The notes under the pieces were generated by a model that had not been told where the DNA came from, searched no databases, and worked only from the letters and a program-made list of their open reading frames with translations. DNA of 64,000 nucleotides from Cephalotus follicularis. Lineage: Eukaryota > Streptophyta > Magnoliopsida > Oxalidales > Cephalotaceae. Positions 35,816 through 48,509 of this stretch are shown in pieces. Positions within the stretch are counted from its first letter, which is position 1. Each line of letters opens with the position of its first letter. Where the stretch lies: assembly GCA_001972305.1 (NCBI GenBank), contig BDDD01002257.1, positions 134,211 through 198,210 on the forward strand, written 5' to 3'. Position numbers and translations under genes: made by a program.

Positions 35816-36903
35816 TATATGCGTATATGAGGGATGTGTGCAATCCTGTAGCCCATGACCTCGTCGATGTGGTTTAGATGGAGCGGTTACTTGTGGATGC
35901 CGAGGTGGTTCCGACAGTGGCATGCATGGTTACAATGTGTGTGCATGTGTGCGTGGCATGTGTGCATGAGAATCTGTGCAGTACCAGTATTCCTTTGATC
36001 TATGTGATCCTCAGAGTCTTTGATCATTATTGATCCTCAGATGGATGGCTCCTCGGCATATTAACATATTATCATTGTTACCTTTTCATTGAAATTAGTC
36101 TTTAGTTGGTTGCTCTGACATCTTTCTCTTTGCTCTCTTATTTTCTCTTGAGTTTTACATATTCACCTCTTTATCTGTTTATTCAGCAATGTTATATGTT
36201 TTTGCCGTTGGCCACGTTGGGGCATGGCACGAGATGTTGCTCTTAGAGAGTCCAATGTCTTTGGATCGCTCAGGAGTTTCCTTGTTCTCACTCAATAGTC
36301 AGTTGGACTAATCCTCTCTTTGTTTTTCTGCAGAGGTAGCTATGGTTTGAAGTTCTTATGATCCACCAAGTTAAAGTGCATTTTGGGATAGGTAGACGTT
36401 GGCGTAAGCAACCTAGCTGGCTCCTCGGCTAGTCCGACCTTCATGCATTTGGGGGCATCTTGGGTTTTGTTTAGACTTTGTTATAGTTTGAGTATCTTTA
36501 AACCCTATTATTGTTGTAATCATCTCTGTATATGTTATCTTTTGGGATATGTGTCCTCGGATATTATTTTGTTGTGGTTGCTCGGTGGAGTGTTAATTAC
36601 TCAGATTTGATGATTTGCATGCCTTGTTGTTATGAGATGTTATGATGGATGTTGAAGTTCTTTTAAGTTGTATAAGGCTTAGTGCCGAGATGCCGAGATG
36701 TCGTTGAGCATCTCGGAGTCCTGTCCGACCACTGGTAGTGTGGTAGGTCTCCTTGACTTTTAGCTAGACTTGACATTAGAGTTGAGGGCAGAGCAGCAAG
36801 CTCGGGAACTTAGTCCTCGGGCGTAGATGTAGTGTGCAGTGATAAGTTTAATCTTGGAATAGTTTTGCCCAACCTCCCAACCAACCAAGTTCTTATGATG
36901 TTT

Positions 36904-36944
36904 ATATATATATATATATAGTTATAGTTATAGTTATAGTTATA
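36904..36944 (+). repeat. (TA)n plus (GTTATA)4 microsatellite in F 5' LTR
   Basis: A TA run (36904-36920) is followed by four GTTATA units (36921-36944). The 3' LTR has the TA run but a single GTTATA at 47190-47200. Confidence 0.85.
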
Positions 36945-37186
36945 CGCCGACGTTTTGAGTGCTCGGTCGTTGCACTATTTTAGTGTTTTTATTTACGTGG
37001 TCGTTTTGGGGAGCTCAGCTAGTTGTTCCTTGTGACGTGTCCCAACGTTGGATCTCATAGCTTAGAATATTGGACTTATGCGTTGAAGTTGATGTCTGAG
37101 GTGGAGGATCTTATGGTGTATCCTTCGTCCTGGCACGGCTCGTCTCCCGGTGGTGTGTGTGGGGGAGACAGGGCGTGTCAGTTTTA

Positions 37187-37199
37187 TGGTATCGGAGAG
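37187..37199 (+). other. Primer binding site of element F
   Basis: TGGTATCGGAGAG, a variant of the iMet PBS, 6 bp after the LTR end. Confidence 0.8.
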
Positions 37200-37313
37200 A
37201 CCGGTTTGAGTTTTCCTTGTGATTTTCTTTTGTATATTATTGGGGGGTTTGCATTGCATGCATTTCATGTAGTATATTTGTTAGTGATACCCTAACCTTG
37301 CATGTGAAGGTAG

Positions 37314-38599
37314 ATGGTGCTCCAGCCTCAACCCAGAGGACCTGGTTAGGTTAGAGGAATAGCAGCCTCCCCACCACATGTGGATCCAAAACTACCTCCT
37401 TTTGAGCCTGGTATGCAGGCAAACCCCGAGATGGATGGACCAGAGGCTGGATCGATTGTGGCAGCTGAGGTCCCAGCAACGCAATCGGCAGTACAGGTAC
37501 CTCCTCCAGTTGGTTCGGGAAATCAGGTGGAGTGGATGCGGTTTTCTACGATGATAGCTCAAGCGTTAAGTGGTTCTCGACCCCAAGCCTTGCCGGTTGA
37601 GCGTTTGCAGCGTTTAGGCACCATGGACTTTGAAGGAACAAATGATCCAGAGGATGCTAAGGCATGGTTGAATCATCTAGAACATATCTTTGGACAGATG
37701 GGAATCGCCGATGACTCACGTGTTGGGCTTGCATCCTTCTTGGTAAGGAGGAATGCTCTTCGCTGGTGGGAAGCTCTCCACGCTAGGAATAACGATATTG
37801 CGGCGATATCTTGGGAAATTTACTGATGAGAGTTTCGTCAGTATTTCTTCCCTGCTACATATGTGAAAAAGAAGAGACGGGAATTTCTTCCGTTGTGTCA
37901 AGGAAGCATGACCGTGACGCAGTATGAGTACCACTTCATGGAGCTGTCTCATTTTGCTCCGGCGTTAGTTGCTGACCAAGAAGAGAGATGTGAGAAGTTC
38001 TTGGAGGGTTTGAGACCCGAGGTGAGGCATACGGTGGTAGCAACAAGTTGGACCGTCTTTGGTGATTTAGTGGAATCTGCCAAGAGGGTGGAACAGAGTA
38101 TCATAGAATAGAGGAGCAGACAGGACAAAGGGCAGAAGCGAGATGTACCACAAGCTGTACTGGGGGAGAATTCCTCCAGAGGACAGGGAAAACGAAAGAA
38201 GCGTTTCTTTTCCAGACCAGCGGATGGTGGGAAACGAGGATAGGCTAGGTCTGAGGGATAGAGAACGTTTTCCCCATAGCCAACTTTTTCTCCTATGGCC
38301 AGTGGTGCGAAGCAGAGCATGCATCAGAGTTCAACAGCTTCTCAACAATCGCCGAGATGCCAAAGGTGTGGTCGTTTCGACTTTGTCAATTGCGGAGCAG
38401 AGAACAGAATATGCATTCAGTGTGGTCAGGTTAGACATATCAAGTTGAATTGTCCACAGGCTCAACAGACCCCGATGATGCCTGGACCGGTTGCTTCGAG
38501 TAGGCAATCCACAGGTCAAAGAGGTGGATCAATAGCTTCACAGGTGGTAGCCGGCAGCAAGGCAGACCTGCAGCGACTGCAAGAGTTTATGCTCTGAAC
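37314..38599 (+). pseudogene. gag of element F
   Basis: ATG at 37314 with a stop eleven codons later (37347), then open from 37350 to a TGA at 37824. The frame continues to a TAG at about 38109 and on to 38597. The capsid domain shows ERLQRLGTMDFEGTNDPEDA, WLNHLEHIFGQMG and RRNALRWWEAL, then MTVTQYEYHFMELS and KFLEGLRPEVR. A zinc knuckle CIQCGQVRHIKLNC lies near 38410, preceded by CQRCG, which may be half of a second one. The open stretch reported from 37380 starts on GTG. A frameshift near 38590 leads into the protease. Confidence 0.85.
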
Positions 38600-41500
38600 A
38601 GAGAGAATGCTCTCAGATCCGTGAATATGGCAATAGGTAAGGCTCATATCTTTGGCAGAGATGCCACGGTTCTGTTTGATACGGGAGCCTCTTTATCTTT
38701 CATTACCCATGCTTTTTGCATTCATGCTTATTGTGAGTTGAGTTCCTTGGATGGTGAGATAGCGGTATCTGTTCCAACGGGCCAGAGCTACCGGGTAGAA
38801 CGAGTCTACAAGGGTTGCGATATGGTGATAAAAGGGCGGAGTTTTCCAGCCAACCTTATCCCTTTTCACATTGAAGATTTTGATGCCATCATGGGCATGG
38901 ATTGGCTTGTGATGAACCGAGAAGTTGTGGATTGTTCGCGGAAAGTTGTTTCTTTTTGTTTGCACAACGAGTCAGACATGGAGCTAGTCTACGGGCAGCT
39001 CTCAACACCGCTTAATATTATCTCGGCTATGTCACATGTAAGATCCTGGGGAAAGGTGGACAAGGATTCTTGGCTCATGTGGTAGACACTCGGATGTTTG
39101 AGCCAGAGATGAGGAATATACTAGTGGTTTGTGAGTTCCCCGACGTTTTTCCTGAGGAGTTACCAGGTTCTCCGCCTGACAGAGAGTTAGACTTTGTTAT
39201 TGAGTTGAGCCCTGGTACGGCTCCTATATCCCTTGCTCCTTACCGTATGGCGCCGGTAGAGCTGAAGGAATTGAAGGTGAAGTTGCAAGAATTGTTGGAG
39301 AAAGGATTTATCCGACCTAGTAGTTCTCCATGGGGTGCTCCGGTCTTGTTCATTAAAAAGAAGGATGGAGCTTTGTGTCTATGTATCGATCATAGGCAGC
39401 TCAACAAGGTCACTGTGCGTAACGAGTATCCGTTGCCATGGATTGATGACTTCTTTGACCAGTTGCGAGACGCCTTTGTGTTTTCAAATATAGATCTTCG
39501 ATCGGGATATCACCAGTTGAAGGTGAGGGAATGAGACATTCCGAAGATGGCGTTTAGATCTCGATATGGCCTCTATGAGTTCTCAGTTATTCTGTTTGGG
39601 CTAACCCACATGCCAGCCGCTTTCACGGATTTGATGAATTGGGTGTTTTGACCTTTTCTTGACACCTTTGTGGTTGTGTTCATAGATGATGTGATGGTGT
39701 ATTCTAGGAGTTTGGTTGAGCATGACGAGCATCTGAGGATTGTTTTGTAGACCTTGAGGAATCATGAGTTGTATGCCAAGCTCAGTAAGTGTGAGTTTTG
39801 GTTGGACAAAGTAGTATTTTTGGGTCATGTGATCTCGGGCCAAGGTATTGAGGTGGACCCGAGGAAGGTTGAAGCAGTGTTAGCTTGGGAACGACCCAAG
39901 AGTGTGCCCGAGGTGCGCAGTTTCCTCAAATTAGTTGGTTACTATTGGAGATTTGTTGAAGGATTCTCTGGGATAGCAGCACCTCTGGCAAAGTTGACGA
40001 GGAAAGATGTGAAGTTTGTATGGTCAGAGGACTGTGAGAAAAGCTTCCAAGTGTTGAAGGATAAGTTGACGTCAGCCTCAGTGTTGACTCTTCCTTCTCC
40101 TAATGTTGGTTTTGTGGTGTACAACGATGCCTCCCTTCAAGGGATGGGCTGCGTGCTGATGCAAGAAGGGAAGGTTATTGCCTATGCGTCGTGATAGTTG
40201 AAGAATCATGAGCTTAAGTACCCTACCCATGATTTGGAGTTAGCCACGGTGGTGTTTGCTTTGAAGATATGGAGTCATTATCTTTATGGCGAAGTCTGCC
40301 AGATCTTTACCGATCACCAGAGCTTAAGGTACTTGTCCTCCCAACCACATTTGAACATGAGTCAGAGGAGACTGATCAAGCTTATCAAGGATTATGATTG
40401 TACCATCGAGTATCATCCAGGTAAGGCCAATGTGGTAGCTGATGCATTGAGCAGGAAGTCTTCTATTTCCCTGGCTCACATTCAGTTGGTTTACTTACCG
40501 ATGCTGGAACAATTGAGATCTTTGGGCGTAGAGCTGTCAGTCGAGGACAGTGGAGTAATGCTAGCTTCTCTGCGAGTGAGGTCTATTTGGGTAGAGCAGA
40601 TCCGAGAAGCGCAAGAGAAAGATTGGAGATTGGCTAAGCTTATGAAGCAAGTCAGAGAAGGATCTCGTACTGGTTTCCACATAAGAGATGATGGTGCTCT
40701 GCTATTTGGTAAGAGGATATGTATACCGCATGTTGTGGTGATTAAGACTGGGATTTTGGAGGAAGCACATTGTTCTCCTTGGTCGATGCATCCTGAAAGT
40801 ACCAAGATGTATCGTGATCTAAGGCAATACTTTTGGTGGCGTGTCATGAAGCGTGAGATTTCCAGGTTTGTGGCAAGGTGCTTTACGTGCCAGCAAGTGA
40901 AGTCTAAGCGTCAAAAACCCTCAGGTCTTCTCCAATCACTTCCTATCCCATAATGGAAATGGGATCATATATCCATGGATTTCGTCTCAGGTTTTCCTCT
41001 GACGAGGAGTAAGCACGATGCCATATGGGTGATTGTGGTCGACTGACCAAGTCGGCTCACTTTTTGCCGATAAGGAAGGAGTTTAGTCTGGACAAGTTAG
41101 CTCGGTTGTATGTGGACGACGTTATCAGGTTGCATGGGATTCCCAACAGCATTGTTTCGGACAGAGATACCAAGTTCACATCGAGATTCTGGCGGAGTTT
41201 GTAGAAAGCGTTGGGTACGGAGTTGCGACTCAGTACGGTGTATCATCCTAAGACCAATGGGCAGTATGAGCGTGCGATCTAGATTCTTGAGAACATGTTG
41301 AGAGCCCGTGCTACTGATTTCAAAGGAAGTTGGGATGACCACCTGACCTTGTTCGAGTTCACCTACAACAATAGCTACCAAGCGAGCATTGGTATGGCTC
41401 CTTACGAAGCCTTGTATGGCTGACGTTGCAAAACCCCTTATGTTGGAATGAAGTGGGAGAACACAAGTTATTGGGACCAGATTTGGTCTGAGATGCGGCA

Positions 41501-41605
41501 GAGAAGGTGAAGATTATCCGATAAAGGTTACGCACAGCTCAGAGCAGGCAATAGAGTTATGACGATAAGCCCCGTAAGGATTTGGAGTTCTCGGTGGGTG
41601 ATAAG
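38600..41605 (+). pseudogene. Pol of element F: protease, RT, RNase H, integrase (5' part)
   Basis: Protease with intact DTGAS (LFDTGASLSFITHAF, about 38680) and IMGMDWLVM. A frameshift near 39060. [51 protein letters not shown], stops near 39532, 39650 and 39748, catalytic [11 protein letters not shown] (about 39680). RNase [13 protein letters not shown], stop near 40195, [25 protein letters not shown]. Integrase finger [12 protein letters not shown] and CFTCQQVK, stop near 40951, MDFVSGFPL, SDRDTKFTSRFW, NGQYERAI, YNNSYQASIGMAPYEALYG. It breaks at solo LTR C3 after VGD and resumes at 44220. Confidence 0.9.
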
Positions 41606-44219
41606 TGTTGGAATGGCTCCATGCGGAAGAATGTGATTGGAACAATTTAGGGTTGCATTTTAAAATCTTTCATCTAACCAGTCTCCAGTCAATGAGACAT
41701 TCCAAAACCCTAAACCCATAATTGTCCCAATAGGCTTTTGGATCACTAATTGAGCTTTCAAATGAACCATACTAACATTTCAAGCATCTAGGTTTCAGCC
41801 ATGGAGGGATGAGAATTCACTAACCCATCATACAAACTCAATTACATGGACTAGGGTAACACACAAAACCCTTATGTCCATAACCCCCAAAACCCAAACC
41901 CTAGGCATGAAAAACCCTTAAGGTTTTCAATGGTTTACACATGGAAACATTAGGGATTGTCTAGGGTGTACAAACCCTAGCTCAAACCCAAAATTTCTTT
42001 GCCCCAAACAATACACAATCTAACCCCAAAATAGAAGGATTAGAAACCATTACCCAGGTTTTTAACTCCTTCCTTCAAGTGCTCCCTCTACACTTTTATC
42101 CAAGCATCCATCTCCTCCAATTTGCTCCATGAACTTGCTGCCACAAACATGTAGAAATGATGGAGGCCAAAGTGTTTAAATCCTATACTAAAATCACCAT
42201 AGATAAAGATTGGATGCAAGGTGAAAACAATCTCCACCTATTGTGATCATGGAGGGTAAAAGGAGATTGGCTTATTCTCTTCTCTTCATGAGCACCAAGC
42301 TCACATATTTTCTTCTAAAACAAGAGAGAAGACGGTAAGAGAAGGAAGAGAGAAAGAGAGAGCTCTACGGGTTCCTGGAGAGAGAGAAAATGGGTCATGT
42401 GTGTTTTATAAGATATATGCCTAATATCTTTATAAGACTTGACCAAGTCAAGTCTAATTTTACTTAGCCACCAAGCTAATGAATAGACATGTTTTCTCTT
42501 CTCTTTAAACACCAAATGTCCGGCCAAAAGAAGGCATAAAGATGCCTCAAAGATTCGGCCAAAGTGTGTTAAGTTATATGTTAAAAAATCCTTTTTAACT
42601 TATAAGACTTTTCAACTCTTTTCGCTTGCCCTGCAAGCCTACTTAAATGTACACGTTTTCTCTCCCATTTAGACACCACATGGTCGGCCAAAAGAAGGCA
42701 TAAAATGCCTTAAAGAATTCGGCCAAAAGAAGCATTACACATGCACCTTTGAAAAGTCTACTAAGTAGACTTAGCATAATTACAATTAGGCCATTGATGA
42801 AACCACTTTGGGCCAACCATGAACCTAGCCAATTTAAGGCATAAATTCCACCCAAATGGGATGGTGAATCCCTATCCCAATATGCTATAAGACCATAAGC
42901 TCTCTCCCCAAACAAATTCCCAAATGCACTTGCGATTAGAAACAAATAACCCTCGGAACATTTCATTATGGTGATGCTTGAACTGTGTTCAGCAAATGAA
43001 ATATTCACTTAGCAAAGTAACATCTTCCTTAGATGTTGTCTTTCACTAAATGATACGTCACCCGACATATCAACCTGTTCCAAAATCAGGCAGGACCCGA
43101 AAGCCAGGTTGGTTCTCGGTACAAATGATATATTTCCCAGAAATCCCAGAATTCTGGTATGACTATCCCAATAGTCCAAGACTACCCTATAGCCCCGGTG
43201 TGATCTCCAATCACCCCAGATCCATGTACACCATGTATATCATTTGCTAGCCAGTTAAACCTTTACTTTATCATTGTCATCGGCATATGTGTCGCATATC
43301 CCTCATAATCTCGGCTCTAACCGCGACTAGGGTTTGGATTAATGTCACCCCTAGGTAAAACGCGATAACTATAATTCTATGAACACATTGAGACTATTAG
43401 GAGACATCCTAGGAAACATTGTTTCCATCTCCCAATTGCTTGATCAAGACTTCCAAGTCTTCAATAGTCATAGATGTTATAGAACCTATAACCTTCAACA
43501 CAGGTGTGATGATCTCATCTTGCGCACTCACCCATACATCTCAATGTATCTCCCACAAGACCCATAGACAACCCTTTTTCCAGCACGTGGTTAGTGCTAG
43601 GAAAGGCAGAAACCAAAGCCAAGCGGTTACTAAATAATGCATGCCAGTCGCTCAGGTCTAAAGATAAAATGCGAGTTTTAAGGTACCCACTAGTCTCCTT
43701 TGACTAAACACTACAGCGACGAATATGAGTCCTATTGACAGAGGTGTTGACTCTCCAAATAGGTAACATATGGTGGGTCGGTTCAGTGATGCTCTCTAGC
43801 ACGCACCCCGTATCAGCTTTAGGGTAAACCCAAATGGCAATGAGATGATCCATCCCCCACACACAAGAGGGCAAGTATAATACGGCAAGTCTTTGCGGTT
43901 CATAATTACCTTGAGAGAGTGAACCTATGACTTGGAACTTTTGTCACAAGGGAGTAAGGATCTCATTCTCATAACCTCCCAGGCATGAGATCCAACCTTT
44001 TACGGACAGGGCACTATATGCGTATTCAGTTAACATGGTGATTAACTGATCCGATTCAATAGTTTGGGATAGTACATATAGCTATAATTGCTAATTGTTA
44101 CTGAATATGCACAATTGAACATGAATGGAACTAAGAATGTATTGACTAAGAGTGTATCACATGTTAATAACATATGTTTGCAGCCATCTCTTGGCTTGCA
44201 GGGACACCCCTATCGAATA
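41606..44219 (-). repeat. C-family solo LTR, copy C3, inside F pol
   Basis: On the minus strand it starts TATTCGATAGGGGTGTCC (44219) and ends GCCATTCCAACA (41606), 2614 bp. The flanks ATAAG (41601-41605) and ATAAT (44220-44224) are a target duplication with one change. The interrupted protein frame (FSVGD before, NVFLRVP after) closes when it is removed. It is the inverted counterpart of C1 and C2, and the shared LTR blocks lie at 43050-44010. It lacks a recognisable internal region. Confidence 0.9.
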
Positions 44220-44660
44220 ATAATGTCTTCCTTCGAGTGCCACCTTACACGAGAATTATTCGTTTTGGCAAGCGAGGGAAGATTAGCCCAAGGAACATAG
44301 GACATTTTGAGATTTTGAAGAGGATTGGACCTGTTGCCTATCTTCTGGTGTTACCTTCAGAGTTGGCTAGAGTTCACGATGTTTTCCATGTATCTGTATT
44401 GAGGAAGTACATCGCTGACTCTTCCCATGTTTTGGTTGAGCCGATTGAGTTATCTAAGGAAGATTTACCAGTTTTGACTTATGAGGAAGCTCCAGTGCAA
44501 ATTTTGGATTGTCGAGAACATATTTTGTGGAGCGAGACCATTCCGTTGGTGAAAGTTTTATGGAGGAACAATGTGTCCTAGGAAGCTACGTGGGAGCGCG
44601 AGGACCAGATGAAGGAACGCTATCCTAACCTGTTCCTGGGATCAGTGCTCAAGTTTTGAG
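44220..44660 (+). pseudogene. Pol C-terminus of element F (after solo LTR C3)
   Basis: Integrase C-terminal region: [79 protein letters not shown], stop at 44579, EATWEREDQMKERYPNLF. The last part is the Tekay/Del-type chromodomain-like tail. It ends 10 bp before the polypurine tract. Confidence 0.88.
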
Positions 44661-44670
44661 GACAAAATTT

Positions 44671-44686
44671 CTTAAGGGGGAGAGAA
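44671..44686 (+). other. Polypurine tract of element F
   Basis: CTTAAGGGGGAGAGAA directly before the LTR start TGTAACACCC. Confidence 0.85.
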
Positions 44687-47431
44687 TGTAACACCCTGTG
44701 TTAATTTTTGGACAAATTAATGTTCGGGCCTTGAGAAAATTTTTTCTTTTGGTTGTTAGGTTTGGGCTATGTGTTGGTAAGGCCCAAAGTGGAAAAAGAG
44801 AGATATTTTTTTTTGTATGTTAACTTGGGAAACTTGAAGCTTCTTGGAGAAGTTTGGTAGTTGGTGTGCTAAGTTCGGCTGAAGCAGGTTTGTTGTCATT
44901 TCTGTCAGTTACTTAGGAAGGCATTTTGCTTGAGTGCTTTTCCTTTCTTCTCCATTTTCCTTCTGAAACCTCTTCGATGAAATGAGGATTTGGAACGTTC
45001 TTGTCGACTACGAGCTTGCAAGGTGAGTGCTCTCCTTGGTAAGGTATAGCGGTGTGATGTGCTGTATCTTCTGTGTTGGTGTGAAGTAGAGTGATGGGAT
45101 GTAAGGCCAGACGACTCTGTTATGGTTGTTATGCATGTGGATGTTCATGCCTGTTGCTCGGTTATGTGTTTGGACGGACGATGCTAAGTTTGTTGTTGTG
45201 TGTGATCTTGTAGAAGAAGATCCAGGTGTGGAGTCCACACAGAAAGGAAGCTAGTCAGAGGACTTGCAGTTACTAGTGAGTGGGATATTCCCTTTTCTAT
45301 CATTTGATTTTGAGATGTTTATTGTGTAATATACCTTGTTTTTTATGATATTATCACTTGACCAAGATTTGTTTTCCTGTTGTCTTTCTTAACTAGTTGC
45401 ATGTTGAAATACTATTTTTAGAGTCGGTATGCTCGATGTCTTGGGTCGGTGTTTTGTCCCCTGTTGTTAAATTATTTCATGCTTCTTATTATCATGTGTG
45501 GTTCTCAGAAACTGGTTACTGGTAAGCTCGGATGAACGAGGCTCACATGGCCGAGGAGGAGTATTGGGTTGGATCCCAATTCTATTCAGCAGTTGCATTG
45601 TCTATGATGGGATGTTGGGTGTGACTGTCCCCGGGTTCCATTACATGGATCAACTCATTAAGTTGGTCTATGACGGTATGTTGTGTGAGCGCAGCCGATG
45701 GATCCGATACTTCTTTGGACAGACCATTTTGAGTGCTCGGACATGAGATTGTCGACCAGAGATGGCTTGAGCAGTGATTCACTTGCCTCTTAGTCGAAGT
45801 TCTCCTCTGTCGTTTTCGACAATGGTGGAGTCAAGCGATGATTCGCGTGCCCCTAATTCGATGCTCAGACTGAGTGATTACCAACGAAAGAGAGCTTGCA
45901 TAGCCATTTGTTCGAAATTCATGTGGTGTAGTACTACGACTACGTGACTGACAACGAGGGAGAGCTTACGTATCCCCTTGATCAAAGTTCATGTGGTGTT
46001 GTGCTCTAAACGTGTAATTGCTGATGAAGGAGAGCTTGCATAGCCCTTTGATTGAAGTTCATGCGGTGTTATGCTCTGTACATGTGGTATCTATATGCGT
46101 ATATGAGGGATGTGTACAATCCTATAGCCCATAACCTAACCGATATGGTTCCAACGGAGCTGTTACTTGTGGATGCCGAGGTGGTTACGACAATGGAATA
46201 CATGGTTACAATGTGTGTGTGGCATGTGTGCATGAGAATCTGTGCAATACCAATATTCCTCTGATTTATGTGATCCTCGGAGTCTTTGATCTTTGTTGAT
46301 CCTCAGATGGATGGCTCCTCGGCATATTAACATATTATCATTGTTACCTTTTCATTGAGATTAGTCTTGAGTTGGTTGCTATGACATCTTTCTCTTTGCT
46401 CTCTTATTTTCTCTTGACTTTTACATATTCACCTTTTTATCTGTTTATTGAGAAGTGTTATATATTTTTACCGTCGGCCCAGTTGGAGCATAGCAAGAGA
46501 TATTGCTTGTAGCGAGTCCAATGTCTGTGGATCGCTCAGGGAGTTTCCTTGTTCTCACTCACTAGTCAGTTGGACTAACCCCCTCTCAGTTTTTGTGCAG
46601 AGGAAGCCATGGTTTGAAGTTTTTGTGATCCACCAAGTTAAAGTACATTTTGGGATAGGTAGACGCTGGCGCGAGCACCCTAGCTGGCTCCTCGGCTAGT
46701 CTGACCTTCATGCATTTGGGGGCATCTTAGGTTTTGTTTAGACTTTGTCATAGTTTGAGTATCTTTAAACCCTGTTATTCCTGTAATCATCTCTGTATAT
46801 GTTATCTTTTGGGATATGTGTCCTCGGATATTATTTGTTTATGGTTGCTCGGTTGAGTATTAATTATACGGATTTGATGATTTGTATGCCTTATTGTTAT
46901 GAGATCTTATGATGGATGTTGAAGTTGTTTTAAGTTGTATAAGGCTTTACGCCGAGATGCCAAGATGGCGCTGAGCGTCTTGGAGTCTTGTTCGACCATT
47001 GGTAGTGTGGTAGGTCTCCTCGGCTTTTAGCCATACTTGACATTAGAGCTGAGGGCAGAGCAGCAAGCTCGGGAACTTAGTCCTCGGGTGTAGATGTAGT
47101 GTGCAATGATAGGTTTAATCTTGGAATAGTTTTGCTCGACCTTCCGACCTCCCAACCAACCAAGTTATTAAGATGTATATATATATATAGTTATACGCTG
47201 ACATTTTGAGTTCTCAGGCATTGCACTATTTTAGTGTTTTTATATACGTGGTCGTTTTGGGGAGCTCGGCTAGTTGTTCCTTGCGATGTGTTCGAACGTC
47301 GGATCTCATAGCTTAGAATATTAGACTTATGCGTTGAAGTTGGTGTCCAAGGTTGAGGATCTTGTGGTGTATCCTTCCTCCTGGCACGGCTCGTCTCCCT
47401 GTGGTGTGTGTGGGGGAAACGGGGTGTGTCA
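44687..47431 (+). repeat. 3' LTR of element F, 2.75 kb
   Basis: Starts TGTAACACCC, ends GGGTGTGTCA, then CTCGT and element E RT. It carries the same 70-bp array (about 45870-46090) as the 5' LTR. Differences from the 5' LTR are scattered and mostly transitions. Confidence 0.9.
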
Positions 47432-48500
47432 CTCGTAATGTCCATACTGTGACCTAAAAGCCGTCTTCGGAATGTCTTCTCTTCTAACCCTGAGCTGATG
47501 ATACCCTGCCCTTAAATCCAACTTGAAGAATACTGATGATCCTTTCAACTGATCAAACAATTCATCAATATGCGACAGCGGATACTTATTCTTGATAGTA
47601 GCCATATTAAGCTGCCGATAATCGACACACATTCTTAAAGATCCATCTTTCTTCTTCACAAATAGAACAGGTGCTTCGAATGGAGAAACACTCGGTCTGA
47701 TGAAACCTTTATCGAGCAACTCTTGCAATTGTAATTTCAATTCCTTCAACTCAGGAGGGGCCATACGATAAGGAGCTCTCGATATAGGTGCCGTCCTCGA
47801 CAGGAGATATGTAACAAACTCCACATCTCTCTCAGGAGGCAAGGATGTCAACTCTTCTGGGAACACATTCGGGTACTTGTAGACAACTGGAACATCCTCC
47901 AGCTTTGGAACCCATTTCCTACCATCGGTCACATATGCCAAGTATCCACTGCAACCCTGCTTCAAAAGCCTGTCAGCACGCATAGTGGAAACCGTTCGAA
48001 CTGACTGATGCTCCAAGGTTCCAATGAACTGGAACTGAGACTGTCCTAGTATGCTGAAGGTTACAACCTTCCCATTACAATGCACATGGGCATAATGTAC
48101 TGATAACCAATCCATTCCAAGGATCACATCTAGATCACCCATCGGTAGCACAATAAGATCTGCTAGCAAATGACAACTAGGAATCTCTATGATGCAAAAC
48201 TTGCATATCTATTCTGAAATAACAGATTCTCCCACTGGAGTACTAACCTCCATCACAAAAAGCAAAGGTTCGGGTTCTACATTAACGTGGCATATAAAAT
48301 GTGATACGATGTATGAATGGGATGAGCCAATAAGTGTCCCTGCCGCACATTGGGAAATATAAACCGTACCTCCAATCACTGAGGTAGATCCTCCTACTGC
48401 CCTCTGGTCCATCGCATATACTCTACCCTGCATAGTAGGTGTTGGTCCCATCGGCTGTTTCCCTCGGTCTCTTCCTGCCACTGAAGGTGCACTGGTACTA
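47432..48500 (-). pseudogene. Element E protease and RT N-terminal half
   Basis: Read leftward. The protease region has TLIGSSHSYI where relatives have two more residues including the catalytic Asp (compare LIDPGSSH in D), so six bases are missing near 48325-48335. [17 protein letters not shown] text follows, then a stop near 48210. From 48169: [102 protein letters not shown], ending at insertion F. It continues at 34410. Confidence 0.88.
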
Positions 48501-48509
48501 GGATGACCC

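Larger units (their letters stand above)
34411..37180 (+). repeat. 5' LTR of element F, 2.77 kb
   Basis: Starts TGTAACACCCCG and ends GGGCGTGTCA, followed by the PBS. It is similar along its length to 44687-47431. It contains a tandem array of about 70 bp units (35590-35815) and an AT/GTTATA microsatellite (36904-36944). Confidence 0.9.
34411..47431 (+). mobile_element. Ty3/gypsy element F (plus strand), inserted in E RT
   Basis: 5' LTR 34411-37180, PBS 37187-37199, gag 37314-38599, pol 38600-44660 (split by solo LTR C3), polypurine tract 44671-44686, 3' LTR 44687-47431. Flanks CACGT (34406-34410) and CTCGT (47432-47436) are a target duplication with one change. The E RT frame (GHYE then FVVMPFG) closes across it. 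F belongs to a different gypsy lineage from A, D, E and H, judged by its gag and LTR. Confidence 0.92.
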
